A stretch of DNA of 40,357 nt, from the NCBI GenBank assembly GCA_028695145.1, contig JAQVJP010000009.1, positions 1 to 40,357 on the forward strand, given 5' to 3'. The position numbers and the translations under genes are program-made. The notes beneath the pieces were generated by a model that saw nothing but the letters and a program-made list of their open reading frames with translations, ran no database searches and was not told the DNA's origin. Below are positions 6,761 to 14,535 of the stretch, piece after piece. How positions within the stretch are numbered: position 1 is the first letter of the stretch; every line of letters begins with the position of its first letter. The stretch is from Eubacteriales bacterium. GTDB taxonomy: Bacteria > Bacillota > Clostridia > Saccharofermentanales > UBA5734.

Positions 6761-7615
6761 TTAGAAAACAAGATGCAACCAATTCTGATCTATAAGTACC
6801 AAAGTTCCAAGAATCATAACATAGACAGCAAAAATCAACATGCCTTTTGCAGTCAGTTTCTTGAGCATGAAGTTCATTGCTAGCCACCCGGAAAGGAAAG
6901 CAGCAGCGATACCGGCAATCAGAACAAAAGTGTTAATCTCTGTTATAGCTGATCCCTCACCTTTGATCATTTTAATAAGATCAAGCAGGAAACCTCCAGC
7001 TATAGCCGGAATTGACATGAGGAAGGCAAATTTAACAGCAGTTTTTCTCTTGATCTTGCAAAAGAGCAACGAAGCTAAGGTCGATCCTGACCTTGAGATG
7101 CCCGGCAGAATTGCTACGGCTTGTCCAATACCGGCTATCAAAGCCTGTTTATAAGTTATAGCTTTGATACCTTCGTTAACAGTATGAGTTTTCGTATCAT
7201 CTAAGTTTCTATCTGTCTGTTCACTTAGTTGCTTTTTATCCTGTTTTATCATCAGCGTACTCAATAAGATCAAACCAGTAAACATGAACTGATATCCAAG
7301 AGTATTACCTTCAAACATTTTGTCAAGAAAATCTCCAAGCAGCACGGCAGCAATAACAGCAGGAATGGTTGCCACTACAAGCATCCAGGTTATTTTGCCA
7401 AATATATCATGAAATATTTCCATTATCTCTTTACGCATAACTATAAAAACTGATAACAACGTACCAACATGAAGCAAAGTTGTAAAAGACAGCATTAAAC
7501 CGCTGTCAATATCAAACACCCTGCCAAATAGTGTTAAATGTCCTGAACTGCTTACTGGAATAAACTCCGTAACACCTTGTATGAGTCCTAATATTATTGA
7601 TTCAATCAAATTCAT
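6761..7615 (-). CDS. uppP: Undecaprenyl-diphosphatase UppP (BacA)
   Basis: 284 residues with about eight membrane segments. UppP dephosphorylates undecaprenyl diphosphate at the membrane so that the lipid carrier for peptidoglycan can be reused. Both signature blocks are present: GVTEFIPVSSSGHL near the N-terminus and ILPGISRSGST in the middle. A charged, non-membrane insert (about residues 125-150, with Lys, Asp and Thr) sits between the halves. The AGGAGG site is 25 bases upstream of the ATG, too far for direct use; a small hairpin and a short coupled reading frame lie between them (see the separate entry). Confidence 0.96.
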   Translation of the reverse strand: MNLIESIILGLIQGVTEFIPVSSSGHLTLFGRVFDIDSGLMLSFTTLLHVGTLLSVFIVMRKEIMEIFHDIFGKITWMLVVATIPAVIAAVLLGDFLDKMFEGNTLGYQFMFTGLILLSTLMIKQDKKQLSEQTDRNLDDTKTHTVNEGIKAITYKQALIAGIGQAVAILPGISRSGSTLASLLFCKIKRKTAVKFAFLMSIPAIAGGFLLDLIKMIKGEGSAITEINTFVLIAGIAAAFLSGWLAMNFMLKKLTAKGMLIFAVYVMILGTLVLIDQNWLHLVF

Positions 7616-7650
7616 AAAATAAATAACGGCAATAGACCGTTCCTCCTCAT
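7612..7650 (-). promoter_or_regulatory. Possible coupled leader ORF and looped-out ribosome site of uppP
   Basis: Reading the minus strand, AGGAGG (7642-7647) precedes a TTG nine bases later. That TTG opens a six-codon frame MPLFIL, and its TGA overlaps the uppP ATG as ATGA. The same frame can also start at an ATG at 7650, giving MRRNGLLPLFIL. Alternatively, AACGG (minus strand, 7637-7641 arm) pairs with CCGTT (7624-7628), and looping out this hairpin would leave about eight bases between AGGAGG and the uppP ATG. Confidence 0.35.
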
Positions 7651-7696
7651 TTAATGATTAGCCGAAACCAATTTTACCACAATATGACCTGTACCG

Positions 7697-7705
7697 TGCT
7701 ATAAT
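7697..7705 (+). promoter_or_regulatory. Extended -10 promoter for the alpha/beta-hydrolase-like gene
   Basis: TGCTATAAT, an extended -10 element, ends 32 bases before the GTG start at 7738. No good -35 is present. Confidence 0.45.
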
Positions 7706-7737
7706 GAAACACGTTTATTACAAAAAAGGAGCAAGAT

Positions 7738-8763
7738 GTGAAATCTAATACAGGTATCATTAAAATACGTGGTGAGAGACATCTGCCGCGCCGAATCAAC
7801 AAACTGGCAATTGTAGCATCGGTGCTGGCTTTTACCATGATTATATTTATTGTTTTAACATTTATTCAAGCAGATAATCTTATGCGCAGAGAAGCAGAAG
7901 CTTTAACCAGTTTTACAAGCAATATCATGCCTGATTATAGACTTGCTTCCTTCCCTTCTCTTGATGAACAAACAAATTTATCCGGTTGGTTTTTCCCTGC
8001 CGTAGGCACACCTTTGAGCACAATAATCCTGGTACATGATAATGCTGGCAACAGGCTTCAATTTGATCTTGACAGTCCAAAACTGTTTGAACTACTTGTT
8101 AACAGCGGCTATAACGTACTGGCTTTTGATCTGAGAAATTCTGGTAAATCTGAAGGCTCACTATCCACATACGGATACGGAGAATGGGCTGATGTTCTTG
8201 CAGCTATCCAATATGCCAGGCAGTACGCCTCAACGGAAGATGTCATTCTCTACGGTTTTGGCAGTGGAGTTTCAGCAGCTCTTATGGCCTGGCAAGAGCT
8301 GTTACCTTCTGACAGTAAACAAGAAGATATCCCATCGGAACTAAAACGGCTCACATACGATCGAGATTATATAAAAGCAGTCATTCTTGACACGCCGGCA
8401 GTTTCACCGGACGAATACATAAGCGCAGATTGTCGTGATGGCAGTCTCTTAGGAGATTATCTTCTACAGCACACAGTCCCTTATGCGATAAGATTATCTG
8501 CTGGTCATAGCGGGAGCGCTAACCTGATAACTATAGTTTCGCAAATGCAGATACCTGTCTTCATCACATGGTCTGAGAGTAATAATTTCCTTGGCACAAA
8601 AACTTCAAACACTTTTTCTAACGAGCGGATTAAGCTCTATCCTGACCTCACACACGTCTACATCTCTGATGCTGAAGGATATCTTCAATCCTGGTTTCAG
8701 GATCAAGAAGATTATGCAACTGAGTTGACATATTTTCTCAAACGCTATGTAAGCAAGTCCTGA
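7738..8763 (+). CDS. Membrane-anchored alpha/beta-hydrolase-like protein without nucleophile Ser
   Basis: The start is GTG, six bases after AAGGAG; the overlapping ATG at 7736 runs straight into TGA. The 341-residue protein has one N-terminal membrane helix (about 22-43) and then an alpha/beta-hydrolase fold of the YqkD/BAAT-like type. Its hallmarks are LVHDNAGNR (oxyanion region), LAFDLRNSGKSEG and the strand-elbow ILYGFGSGVSAA. In a normal GxSxG elbow the third residue is Ser; here it is Gly175 in GFGSG. A candidate catalytic His306 (LTHVYIS) remains, while the acid position near ITWSESN is unclear. The soluble domain would face outside. It may be a binding protein or use Ser176 in a shifted arrangement. 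Confidence 0.75.
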   Translation: MKSNTGIIKIRGERHLPRRINKLAIVASVLAFTMIIFIVLTFIQADNLMRREAEALTSFTSNIMPDYRLASFPSLDEQTNLSGWFFPAVGTPLSTIILVHDNAGNRLQFDLDSPKLFELLVNSGYNVLAFDLRNSGKSEGSLSTYGYGEWADVLAAIQYARQYASTEDVILYGFGSGVSAALMAWQELLPSDSKQEDIPSELKRLTYDRDYIKAVILDTPAVSPDEYISADCRDGSLLGDYLLQHTVPYAIRLSAGHSGSANLITIVSQMQIPVFITWSESNNFLGTKTSNTFSNERIKLYPDLTHVYISDAEGYLQSWFQDQEDYATELTYFLKRYVSKS

Positions 8764-8781
8764 AACCAGGAAATGATACCT

Positions 8782-9759
8782 TCAAAACATATCTCTTCTG
8801 TTGAGAAGCCAAACCGTCAACGCTACAGCTGAAACACATAAGGTTAAAATAATGGCAAAAGGCCACGGATTTGTGGTAAAAGCAGTTCCGTCAAAAGGCA
8901 GAGGTATGTTTTGCCCGAAGAAACTGGTGAAAATATTAGGCACTGATAAAACTATGGTCATAGCAGCCATGAATTTCATAACAACGTTCAGATTATTTGA
9001 AATAATTGAAGCATATGCGTCCATTGTTCCATTGATAATCGAGGCATAAATATTGGCCATTTCCAAAGCCTGCTTATATTCAATAAGTACATCTTCCAGC
9101 AGCTCAGAATCATCTTCATACTGCTTAATAAACCGACTGCGCATTAATTTTTCAAGCACTGCTTCATTTGATTTAAGAGAAGTCGAAAAGTAAATAAGTG
9201 ATTTTCCAAGCTCCATCAACTTAAAAAGTTCTCTATTACTGATAGATTTGCTAAGCTGATGCTCAGCAGAATCAATCGTTTTATCCATGTAACGCAAAAA
9301 TTTCAAATAGTCTTTTGCTCCTGCATACATTATTTGAAAAGTAAATCTTGTTCTAAATCCGGTAACAAAATCTCTTACTCTGTTATTACGAAAAGGATCA
9401 AGAACACTTGCCTCCCGCAAAGACACCGTTATCAGACATTTGGCCGCGATTATAATACCAAGTGGCTGTGTTTCATATTTTGCCTGAACACTCTCTCGAC
9501 GAATATAGGGGAAGTCGGCAATAATCAACTGTGCTTGCGCGTCATCATCAATATCAATACGTGGTCTCTCCTCTTCATCAAGAGCGTAACGTAAAAACTC
9601 AGGCGGTAGATTAAGTTCTGTTTCTACACGCTTGAGTTCATCTTCCGTCGGAGCATATAGATTTACCCAACAATCGTCTTTTATTTCATCTATAGACTGC
9701 AGTTCAAAAACACTCCTGCCATTAGCATTGATTTGATGTGAATAAAAAATTTCGAGCAT
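8782..9759 (-). CDS. corA: CorA-family divalent metal transporter
   Basis: 325 residues: a long cytoplasmic N-terminal domain, a long helix, and two membrane helices at the C-terminus (about 258-280 and 299-320). The pore signature of CorA, normally GMN, reads GQN here (residues 282-284, in SFFGQNIPLPF), so ion choice may differ from classical Mg2+ channels. The basic residues RRD near the very end are typical of the family. AGAGGTG precedes the ATG. It follows dut by 22 bases and is the last gene of the run from the G5/3D protein; it converges on the alpha/beta hydrolase with 18 bases between. Confidence 0.92.
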   Translation of the reverse strand: MLEIFYSHQINANGRSVFELQSIDEIKDDCWVNLYAPTEDELKRVETELNLPPEFLRYALDEEERPRIDIDDDAQAQLIIADFPYIRRESVQAKYETQPLGIIIAAKCLITVSLREASVLDPFRNNRVRDFVTGFRTRFTFQIMYAGAKDYLKFLRYMDKTIDSAEHQLSKSISNRELFKLMELGKSLIYFSTSLKSNEAVLEKLMRSRFIKQYEDDSELLEDVLIEYKQALEMANIYASIINGTMDAYASIISNNLNVVMKFMAAMTIVLSVPNIFTSFFGQNIPLPFDGTAFTTNPWPFAIILTLCVSAVALTVWLLNRRDMF

Positions 9760-9781
9760 GGCACACCTCTTACTTCTATAA

Positions 9782-10450
9782 TTATTTCTCCTGCTTCACT
9801 GATTCATCTATGGCAGATGTTCCGGTAGAACCAAAACCACCACCGCGATTAATACCGATACTCTCAGGATTATCATGTTCAATAAAATTAGCCTGAACAT
9901 GTCTTGATATAATCATCTGAGCGATACGGTCGCCTTTTTGAATATAGAGAGTGCCATAAGGATTGTCATTCTCGTCAATGAAGATAACTGTGTTCATCAG
10001 TGATTGCCAAAGTATTTCATTAGCATGTCCACCAGTTTTACGCAATGGCTGTTTTTCCGCCAGATAATCTTCAAGCGCTACCGGTCGATAATACTTATCA
10101 AGCTGTTCGAGAAGATCAGAATCATACATAATCATCTGCGGCAACAACGATGGATTGAAGCTATTATACATTATTACACCAACATCGTTTCGATAATCAG
10201 CATCGACAGTACCAGGACTATTTGGTAATCTCAGAGACGTTCTCAGCGCTAAGCCACTTCGTGGTCTTATCTGAGCTTCCATTCCTTCAGAGAGAGCCAT
10301 CACAAAATCTAATGGCATAATAATTGTTTCACCTGGTCTTATAACCGCTTCTTTGCTCGCGTAGAGATCACAACCTGCCGCATGAGGTGAAGCATATACC
10401 GGAATTTGGCCATCACCACTTATCTTAATATATACGTCAGCTCTTTCCAT
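9782..10450 (-). CDS. dut: dUTP diphosphatase with a large internal insertion
   Basis: Trimeric-type dUTPase: it converts dUTP to dUMP and PPi and keeps uracil out of DNA. All five motifs can be read: AAGCDLYAS (24-32), RPRSGLALRT (62-71), NSPGTVDADYRNDVGVIMYN (77-96), KGDRIAQMI (172-180) and RGGGFGSTG (202-210). The protein is 222 residues against a usual 140-160. The excess is a segment of about 60-70 residues between motifs 3 and 4 (about 98-167), containing YYRPVALEDYLAE and NEILWQSLMNTVIF. AAGGAG lies eight bases before the ATG. The start lies inside the end of the U32 gene (14-base overlap), so expression is coupled. Confidence 0.93.
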   Translation of the reverse strand: MERADVYIKISGDGQIPVYASPHAAGCDLYASKEAVIRPGETIIMPLDFVMALSEGMEAQIRPRSGLALRTSLRLPNSPGTVDADYRNDVGVIMYNSFNPSLLPQMIMYDSDLLEQLDKYYRPVALEDYLAEKQPLRKTGGHANEILWQSLMNTVIFIDENDNPYGTLYIQKGDRIAQMIISRHVQANFIEHDNPESIGINRGGGFGSTGTSAIDESVKQEK

Positions 10451-13094
10451 AAATATTTCTCCTTCCGGTTTTCAGCTCAGCTTCAACACTATCTGCAATC
10501 GCTGCTGTATGTTTCCTGATTTCTGCCAATAATCTTTTTTGATCTTCCTTTTCAAAAGATTTATTATACGCTCTGATAAGATTAATTAATCTACGTTTCT
10601 CAGTTGACGTTTCAGTCATAAAATAGAGTCTTAGAGAGGTATTAATTCCAACACTGGCAAAAGAACCCTGCCCGACCAGCATAATTTCGTCATAACGCAG
10701 CCAAGAGCTTAACAAATCCATAGTACAAAAACGAGGATGAGTCTGCAAGATATGCCTTTGTTTTTTCCGATCAATGAAATTATACATTTTTGCCTGATCT
10801 GGATAAATATCAGTTTCTCGGAGGTAACACTTCCGGCATTGAGCCTGATTTTGGCCAACCGGACAGAAGGCACTGCTCATTAATCGCTGCCTACCATATA
10901 TCGGCAAAACAATATTGGTAGATTCAAGAGCCTTTTCTAATCCAAAATCAACAATCCCAGAAATTATTTCTCTTATTTGCGAAAAATTCAATTCATCTGA
11001 GCAGGCAATTGCATTAGGACGTAATCTAAGAGCTTCACAATAAGCAGCACTGTTTGTAATATTTGCAGTTGTATCAATCTCAAGATGAGTATCGCAATCT
11101 ATCAGATGTCTGATCCCTGGATGACCACTGGCAACACCATTAATCCCCCAACTATGTAAATTAGACATACTATCTTCGACCCATCCGGCTATTTCATTAA
11201 GCGGAGCTGGTGGTAACCAGACCAATATCATACAATCTTCTTCAATTCTTCTTATGGCATCTACATAATTACCTGCGTTTTCATTAGTCAATCCCCAAAG
11301 TGGCAGGATATAACAATCTGCACCACAAGCAATATCGCTTGGTTCGTCCGGCAATCTTTGATACCAGGCATCTATTCTAACTCTATCGCGGGCTTCTGTT
11401 TGTGCATGACTATTATCTGCCATGCAGGAATTCTCCTTATAATTCGTTTGACATTCTTTTCTAACTGCGGGAGATTTGGCAAATTCGTTTTTTATCAGCT
11501 TAAGAAGATCTCTGCGCAATCCATTTATGTCAGAAATCGCGACAGGCAAATAAGCAGCATCTATTTCGCTCAACTCAGGATTGATACAACCTGACATATT
11601 GACTTCTTTAACAGAAAACCCAGTACCACCTGTTTTTTTTAGCTGTTTCTCAATTCTGTCAAAAGGAACAAGCACCGGCGCCTTATCACACCTTCTATTT
11701 TGGCTAAATGATTTCCCGGCATATATTCCGCTGATAATCTCTGCTTCAAGCAGAAGTTCAATTTTTTCACGTCCTAAGTAAGATACGACCAATTTGAAAG
11801 ATACTTGTGTATCCCGATGCCCCTGCTTTCGTATTTTGTCTAATGAATCATTATCCGACATCAAAAAGACTAAATCACCTGGCCGCATTCGCCGCATAAT
11901 GTCAGGATGAAAGCCTTTAATACCAAGCTGTCGACCATAATGTTGCAATTTTCCTGCAGGAGCGCTGGCAACCTCTGAATTATTTCTGCGAACAGAAATA
12001 ATATCGCCCTTAACAGGCAGCTTGGAATATGCTTCTGACAAGAATATACTCAGTGTTCCACTACTAATATCAATATTCTTGATCTCACCAAGTTTCATAC
12101 CAAAACTGCCAGGATAATCACCCGTTAGAAAATCAGAAGATTTATCATTAAGCAGATATCTACGAGTAAAAGAGCCTCCACGATTGAAGGCCAGCAGCAG
12201 TTTGTTATAATCAGCATCATATGACTGAGAAACCATCAATTTATCAAGTGCTGTTCTATATTCGGAAACTACAAGAGCTACATAATCAGATCCGCGCATA
12301 CGGCCCTCGATTTTAAGTGAAAATACACCGGCAGCAGCGAGCTGCGGCAAATAATCGATTAACGCCTGATCACGAGGGCTTATAAGAGGATGCTCAGTCT
12401 TCGCAGATACATTAGATTTTATAATATTCCCGGAAGCATTCGTGGCACCATACTGCGATACAGAATAGTTTAGTCTGCAAGGTTGTGCGCACTGCCCACG
12501 ATTTGCACTTCTTGAATCGTGCTCCAGCCCGCTCATCAGGCATTGACCAGAATAAGATATACACAAGGCACCGTGAACAAACACTTCAATTTCAATGCCC
12601 GAAGAACGGGCATATTCGGACAATTCTCTAATAGTTTCAAGATGAAGTTCACGAGGCAATACAACTCTTGAGAAGCCAAGTTCGACCGCCCTTATTAATC
12701 CTGCTTTATCGCTAATTGTCATTTGAGTACTTGCGTGAAGCGGCAGGTCTGGATATTTCTTCCTTATCATAGACGCTAAACCGATATCTTGAACAATTAT
12801 CCCATCAATACCCGCGCCATAAGCACTTTCAACTATTGTTAACGCCTGATTCATTTCATTATTAAGCAGTAATATGTTCAGCGCAAGATAAGCTCTTGCC
12901 GAATTCATATGCAGCCAGGTAACTATCTCTGTAATTTGATCAATCTCAATATTCTGAGCATTTGCTCTTGCGTTAAGGTTGCCAACACCAAAATAAACGG
13001 CATCAGCACCTGCGTGCACTGCCGCTTGTATCGCCTCCAAACTCCCTCCCGGAGCAAGAAGCTCAATATTACTGTCTTTGAAATAATTATCCAT
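10437..13094 (-). CDS. U32-family protein with C-terminal DUF3656-like region (RlhA/TrhP-like RNA hydroxylase)
   Basis: 885 residues. The N-terminal 350 residues are the U32 domain, with ELLAPGGSLEAIQAAVHAGA and the complete family signature EVFVHGALCISYSGQCLMS (170-188). Cys178, Cys185, Cys202 and Cys206 match the cysteines thought to hold an iron-sulfur cluster in RlhA and TrhP. Those relatives hydroxylate cytidine in 23S rRNA or uridine in tRNA using prephenate-derived chemistry, so RNA hydroxylation is more likely than the old label of collagenase/peptidase. The long C-terminal part adds another cysteine group (FCPVGQNQAQCRKCYL and FCTMDLL). The gene follows zapA by 41 bases, a pairing common in Clostridia, and overlaps dut. 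Confidence 0.88.
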   Translation of the reverse strand: MDNYFKDSNIELLAPGGSLEAIQAAVHAGADAVYFGVGNLNARANAQNIEIDQITEIVTWLHMNSARAYLALNILLLNNEMNQALTIVESAYGAGIDGIIVQDIGLASMIRKKYPDLPLHASTQMTISDKAGLIRAVELGFSRVVLPRELHLETIRELSEYARSSGIEIEVFVHGALCISYSGQCLMSGLEHDSRSANRGQCAQPCRLNYSVSQYGATNASGNIIKSNVSAKTEHPLISPRDQALIDYLPQLAAAGVFSLKIEGRMRGSDYVALVVSEYRTALDKLMVSQSYDADYNKLLLAFNRGGSFTRRYLLNDKSSDFLTGDYPGSFGMKLGEIKNIDISSGTLSIFLSEAYSKLPVKGDIISVRRNNSEVASAPAGKLQHYGRQLGIKGFHPDIMRRMRPGDLVFLMSDNDSLDKIRKQGHRDTQVSFKLVVSYLGREKIELLLEAEIISGIYAGKSFSQNRRCDKAPVLVPFDRIEKQLKKTGGTGFSVKEVNMSGCINPELSEIDAAYLPVAISDINGLRRDLLKLIKNEFAKSPAVRKECQTNYKENSCMADNSHAQTEARDRVRIDAWYQRLPDEPSDIACGADCYILPLWGLTNENAGNYVDAIRRIEEDCMILVWLPPAPLNEIAGWVEDSMSNLHSWGINGVASGHPGIRHLIDCDTHLEIDTTANITNSAAYCEALRLRPNAIACSDELNFSQIREIISGIVDFGLEKALESTNIVLPIYGRQRLMSSAFCPVGQNQAQCRKCYLRETDIYPDQAKMYNFIDRKKQRHILQTHPRFCTMDLLSSWLRYDEIMLVGQGSFASVGINTSLRLYFMTETSTEKRRLINLIRAYNKSFEKEDQKRLLAEIRKHTAAIADSVEAELKTGRRNIYGKS

Positions 13095-13135
13095 TTGAAT
13101 ATCGCTTCCTGACTACATACTTAATAATAACTCTA

Positions 13136-13648
13136 TCAACTCAATAAGTCGTCAAGCATTGTTTGCTGAAAATGCTCGAGATGCTTGATCTCATTATGAT
13201 CTGTTGATTCGTTTTCTTCAGTTGTTTCAGTTGTTTCAGTTTTGGGACTCACTTCGTCTGCTTCAATCGATGTTGTCTCTTCGAGCAACTCTTCATACTC
13301 GCTGCACATATTCTGATAATGTAGAAGCTCCTTTTTTATTTCCCATGTTTGTTCTCGACAACGCATTAATTCTTCTTTTAGTTCAGATAGCTGATTCATA
13401 GCTTCTTCTTGTTTATGAAGAGCGTCTTCTTGTTCGCGCCTCAATCCATACTGCTCATCTACCGCGTTCACAAGCGCGAGAACTGTTGACATACTTAATG
13501 TCAGATGGGGATTATTCTGCATGACTCTTCTGATCATCTCATCTGCCTGTGCGGCTACTTTGCGAATATATGTCTCATTCTCAGCAGCAAGAAGCTGATA
13601 ATTCATACCGCCAATTTTCACAGTTATTTTACTTACGTTGTCAGACAC
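13136..13648 (-). CDS. zapA: Cell division protein ZapA
   Basis: ZapA binds FtsZ and bundles its filaments at the division ring. The N-terminal 90 residues carry the family fold (VSKITVKIGGMNYQLLA, then AQADEMIRRVMQNNPHLT and ALVNAVDEQYGL), followed by a long coiled coil (about 85-140) and an acidic, Thr-rich tail. At 170 residues it is longer than the usual 85-110. The open frame could begin with GTG at 13657, but that abuts the ribosome site; the GTG at 13648 stands eight bases from GAGGAG and is preferred. It lies directly after rsmA. Confidence 0.9.
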   Translation of the reverse strand: MSDNVSKITVKIGGMNYQLLAAENETYIRKVAAQADEMIRRVMQNNPHLTLSMSTVLALVNAVDEQYGLRREQEDALHKQEEAMNQLSELKEELMRCREQTWEIKKELLHYQNMCSEYEELLEETTSIEADEVSPKTETTETTEENESTDHNEIKHLEHFQQTMLDDLLS

Positions 13649-13653
13649 CGATA

Positions 13654-14526
13654 TCACTCCTCATAAGCACTATTTAACATACAGAAGATTTCAAGCAACA
13701 TATCCGGAGATAATTCTTCTGCTCTAACATTACCATCAGGCCTGCTGACAGACAGAAAAGCTGTTAGACTGCCATCGCTAATTATCTTATCATATTCAGA
13801 GCCTCTCAGTACATTAAGTAATTTCTTACGCCTCTGACTGAAACACAAATCAAGAAATTTCTTGAATCGCTTCCTTTTAGTCAAATTAAATCTATGAAAT
13901 TTTGAGTTTGGGCTATCCAATCTAACAATCCTCAGAACCAAAGATTCAACATTAGGCCTTGGAATATATGCCGCTGCTGGAACTTTTACATATTTTTCTA
14001 CTTGCCCATATAGAGCTGTTAAAACGGAGACAGGACCATAGAGTTTAGTTTTTGGCACAGCTATAAGACGCTCCGCAGCTTCTCTTTGCATCATCAGCAT
14101 CATTACGTCTGCCTGTGCCATATCAATAATCAACTTCTCAACAAGAGGTGTAGTTATATAATATGGCAGATTAGCCGCAATTTTTATTTTTCGCGAATTC
14201 TCGCTAAACAACTCAGAAAAATTCACTTTCAAAGCGTCTTCATGAATAATTTCAATATTTTTTCTATCAAAAAGAGTATCCTTCAATACGGCAACCATCT
14301 TTTTGTCAATTTCTATAGCTTTGACAAAACCGGCGTGATCAGACAGCGCTCGTGTAAGCGAGCCTAATCCTGGACCTATTTCCAGAACATTATCATTTGT
14401 GGAAACATCAGCTCCCATACAGATAAGCTGAACAACCCGGTCATCGATCAGAAAATTCTGACCAAGTGACCGGGTTGGACTTATCTCATATTTATTCATC
14501 AGATCTCTTGTTTCACTTATATTCAT
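13654..14526 (-). CDS. rsmA: 16S rRNA (A1518/A1519-N6,N6)-dimethyltransferase RsmA (KsgA)
   Basis: 290 residues. The enzyme dimethylates two adjacent adenines near the 3' end of 16S rRNA as a late step of small-subunit assembly. SLGQNFLIDDRVV at the N-terminus, the SAM-binding EIGPGLGSLT, the NLPYYITTPLV catalytic motif and the C-terminal LDLCFSQRRKKLLNVL block are all present. It starts nine bases after the G5/3D gene and runs into zapA, whose ribosome site lies in the last codons of rsmA. The ksgA gene next to a YabE-like gene is also the Bacillus arrangement. Confidence 0.97.
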   Translation of the reverse strand: MNISETRDLMNKYEISPTRSLGQNFLIDDRVVQLICMGADVSTNDNVLEIGPGLGSLTRALSDHAGFVKAIEIDKKMVAVLKDTLFDRKNIEIIHEDALKVNFSELFSENSRKIKIAANLPYYITTPLVEKLIIDMAQADVMMLMMQREAAERLIAVPKTKLYGPVSVLTALYGQVEKYVKVPAAAYIPRPNVESLVLRIVRLDSPNSKFHRFNLTKRKRFKKFLDLCFSQRRKKLLNVLRGSEYDKIISDGSLTAFLSVSRPDGNVRAEELSPDMLLEIFCMLNSAYEE

Positions 14527-14535
14527 CCGCTTAAC

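Noticed and set aside
6684-6887. Open frame of 67 codons on the minus strand between uppP and tsaD
   Set aside because: It overlaps the end of uppP in another frame, has cysteine-rich, non-protein-like composition and no ribosome site.
8758-8771. Small hairpin TCCTG/CAGGA between the hydrolase and corA as a terminator
   Set aside because: Only five base pairs and no T-run on either strand.
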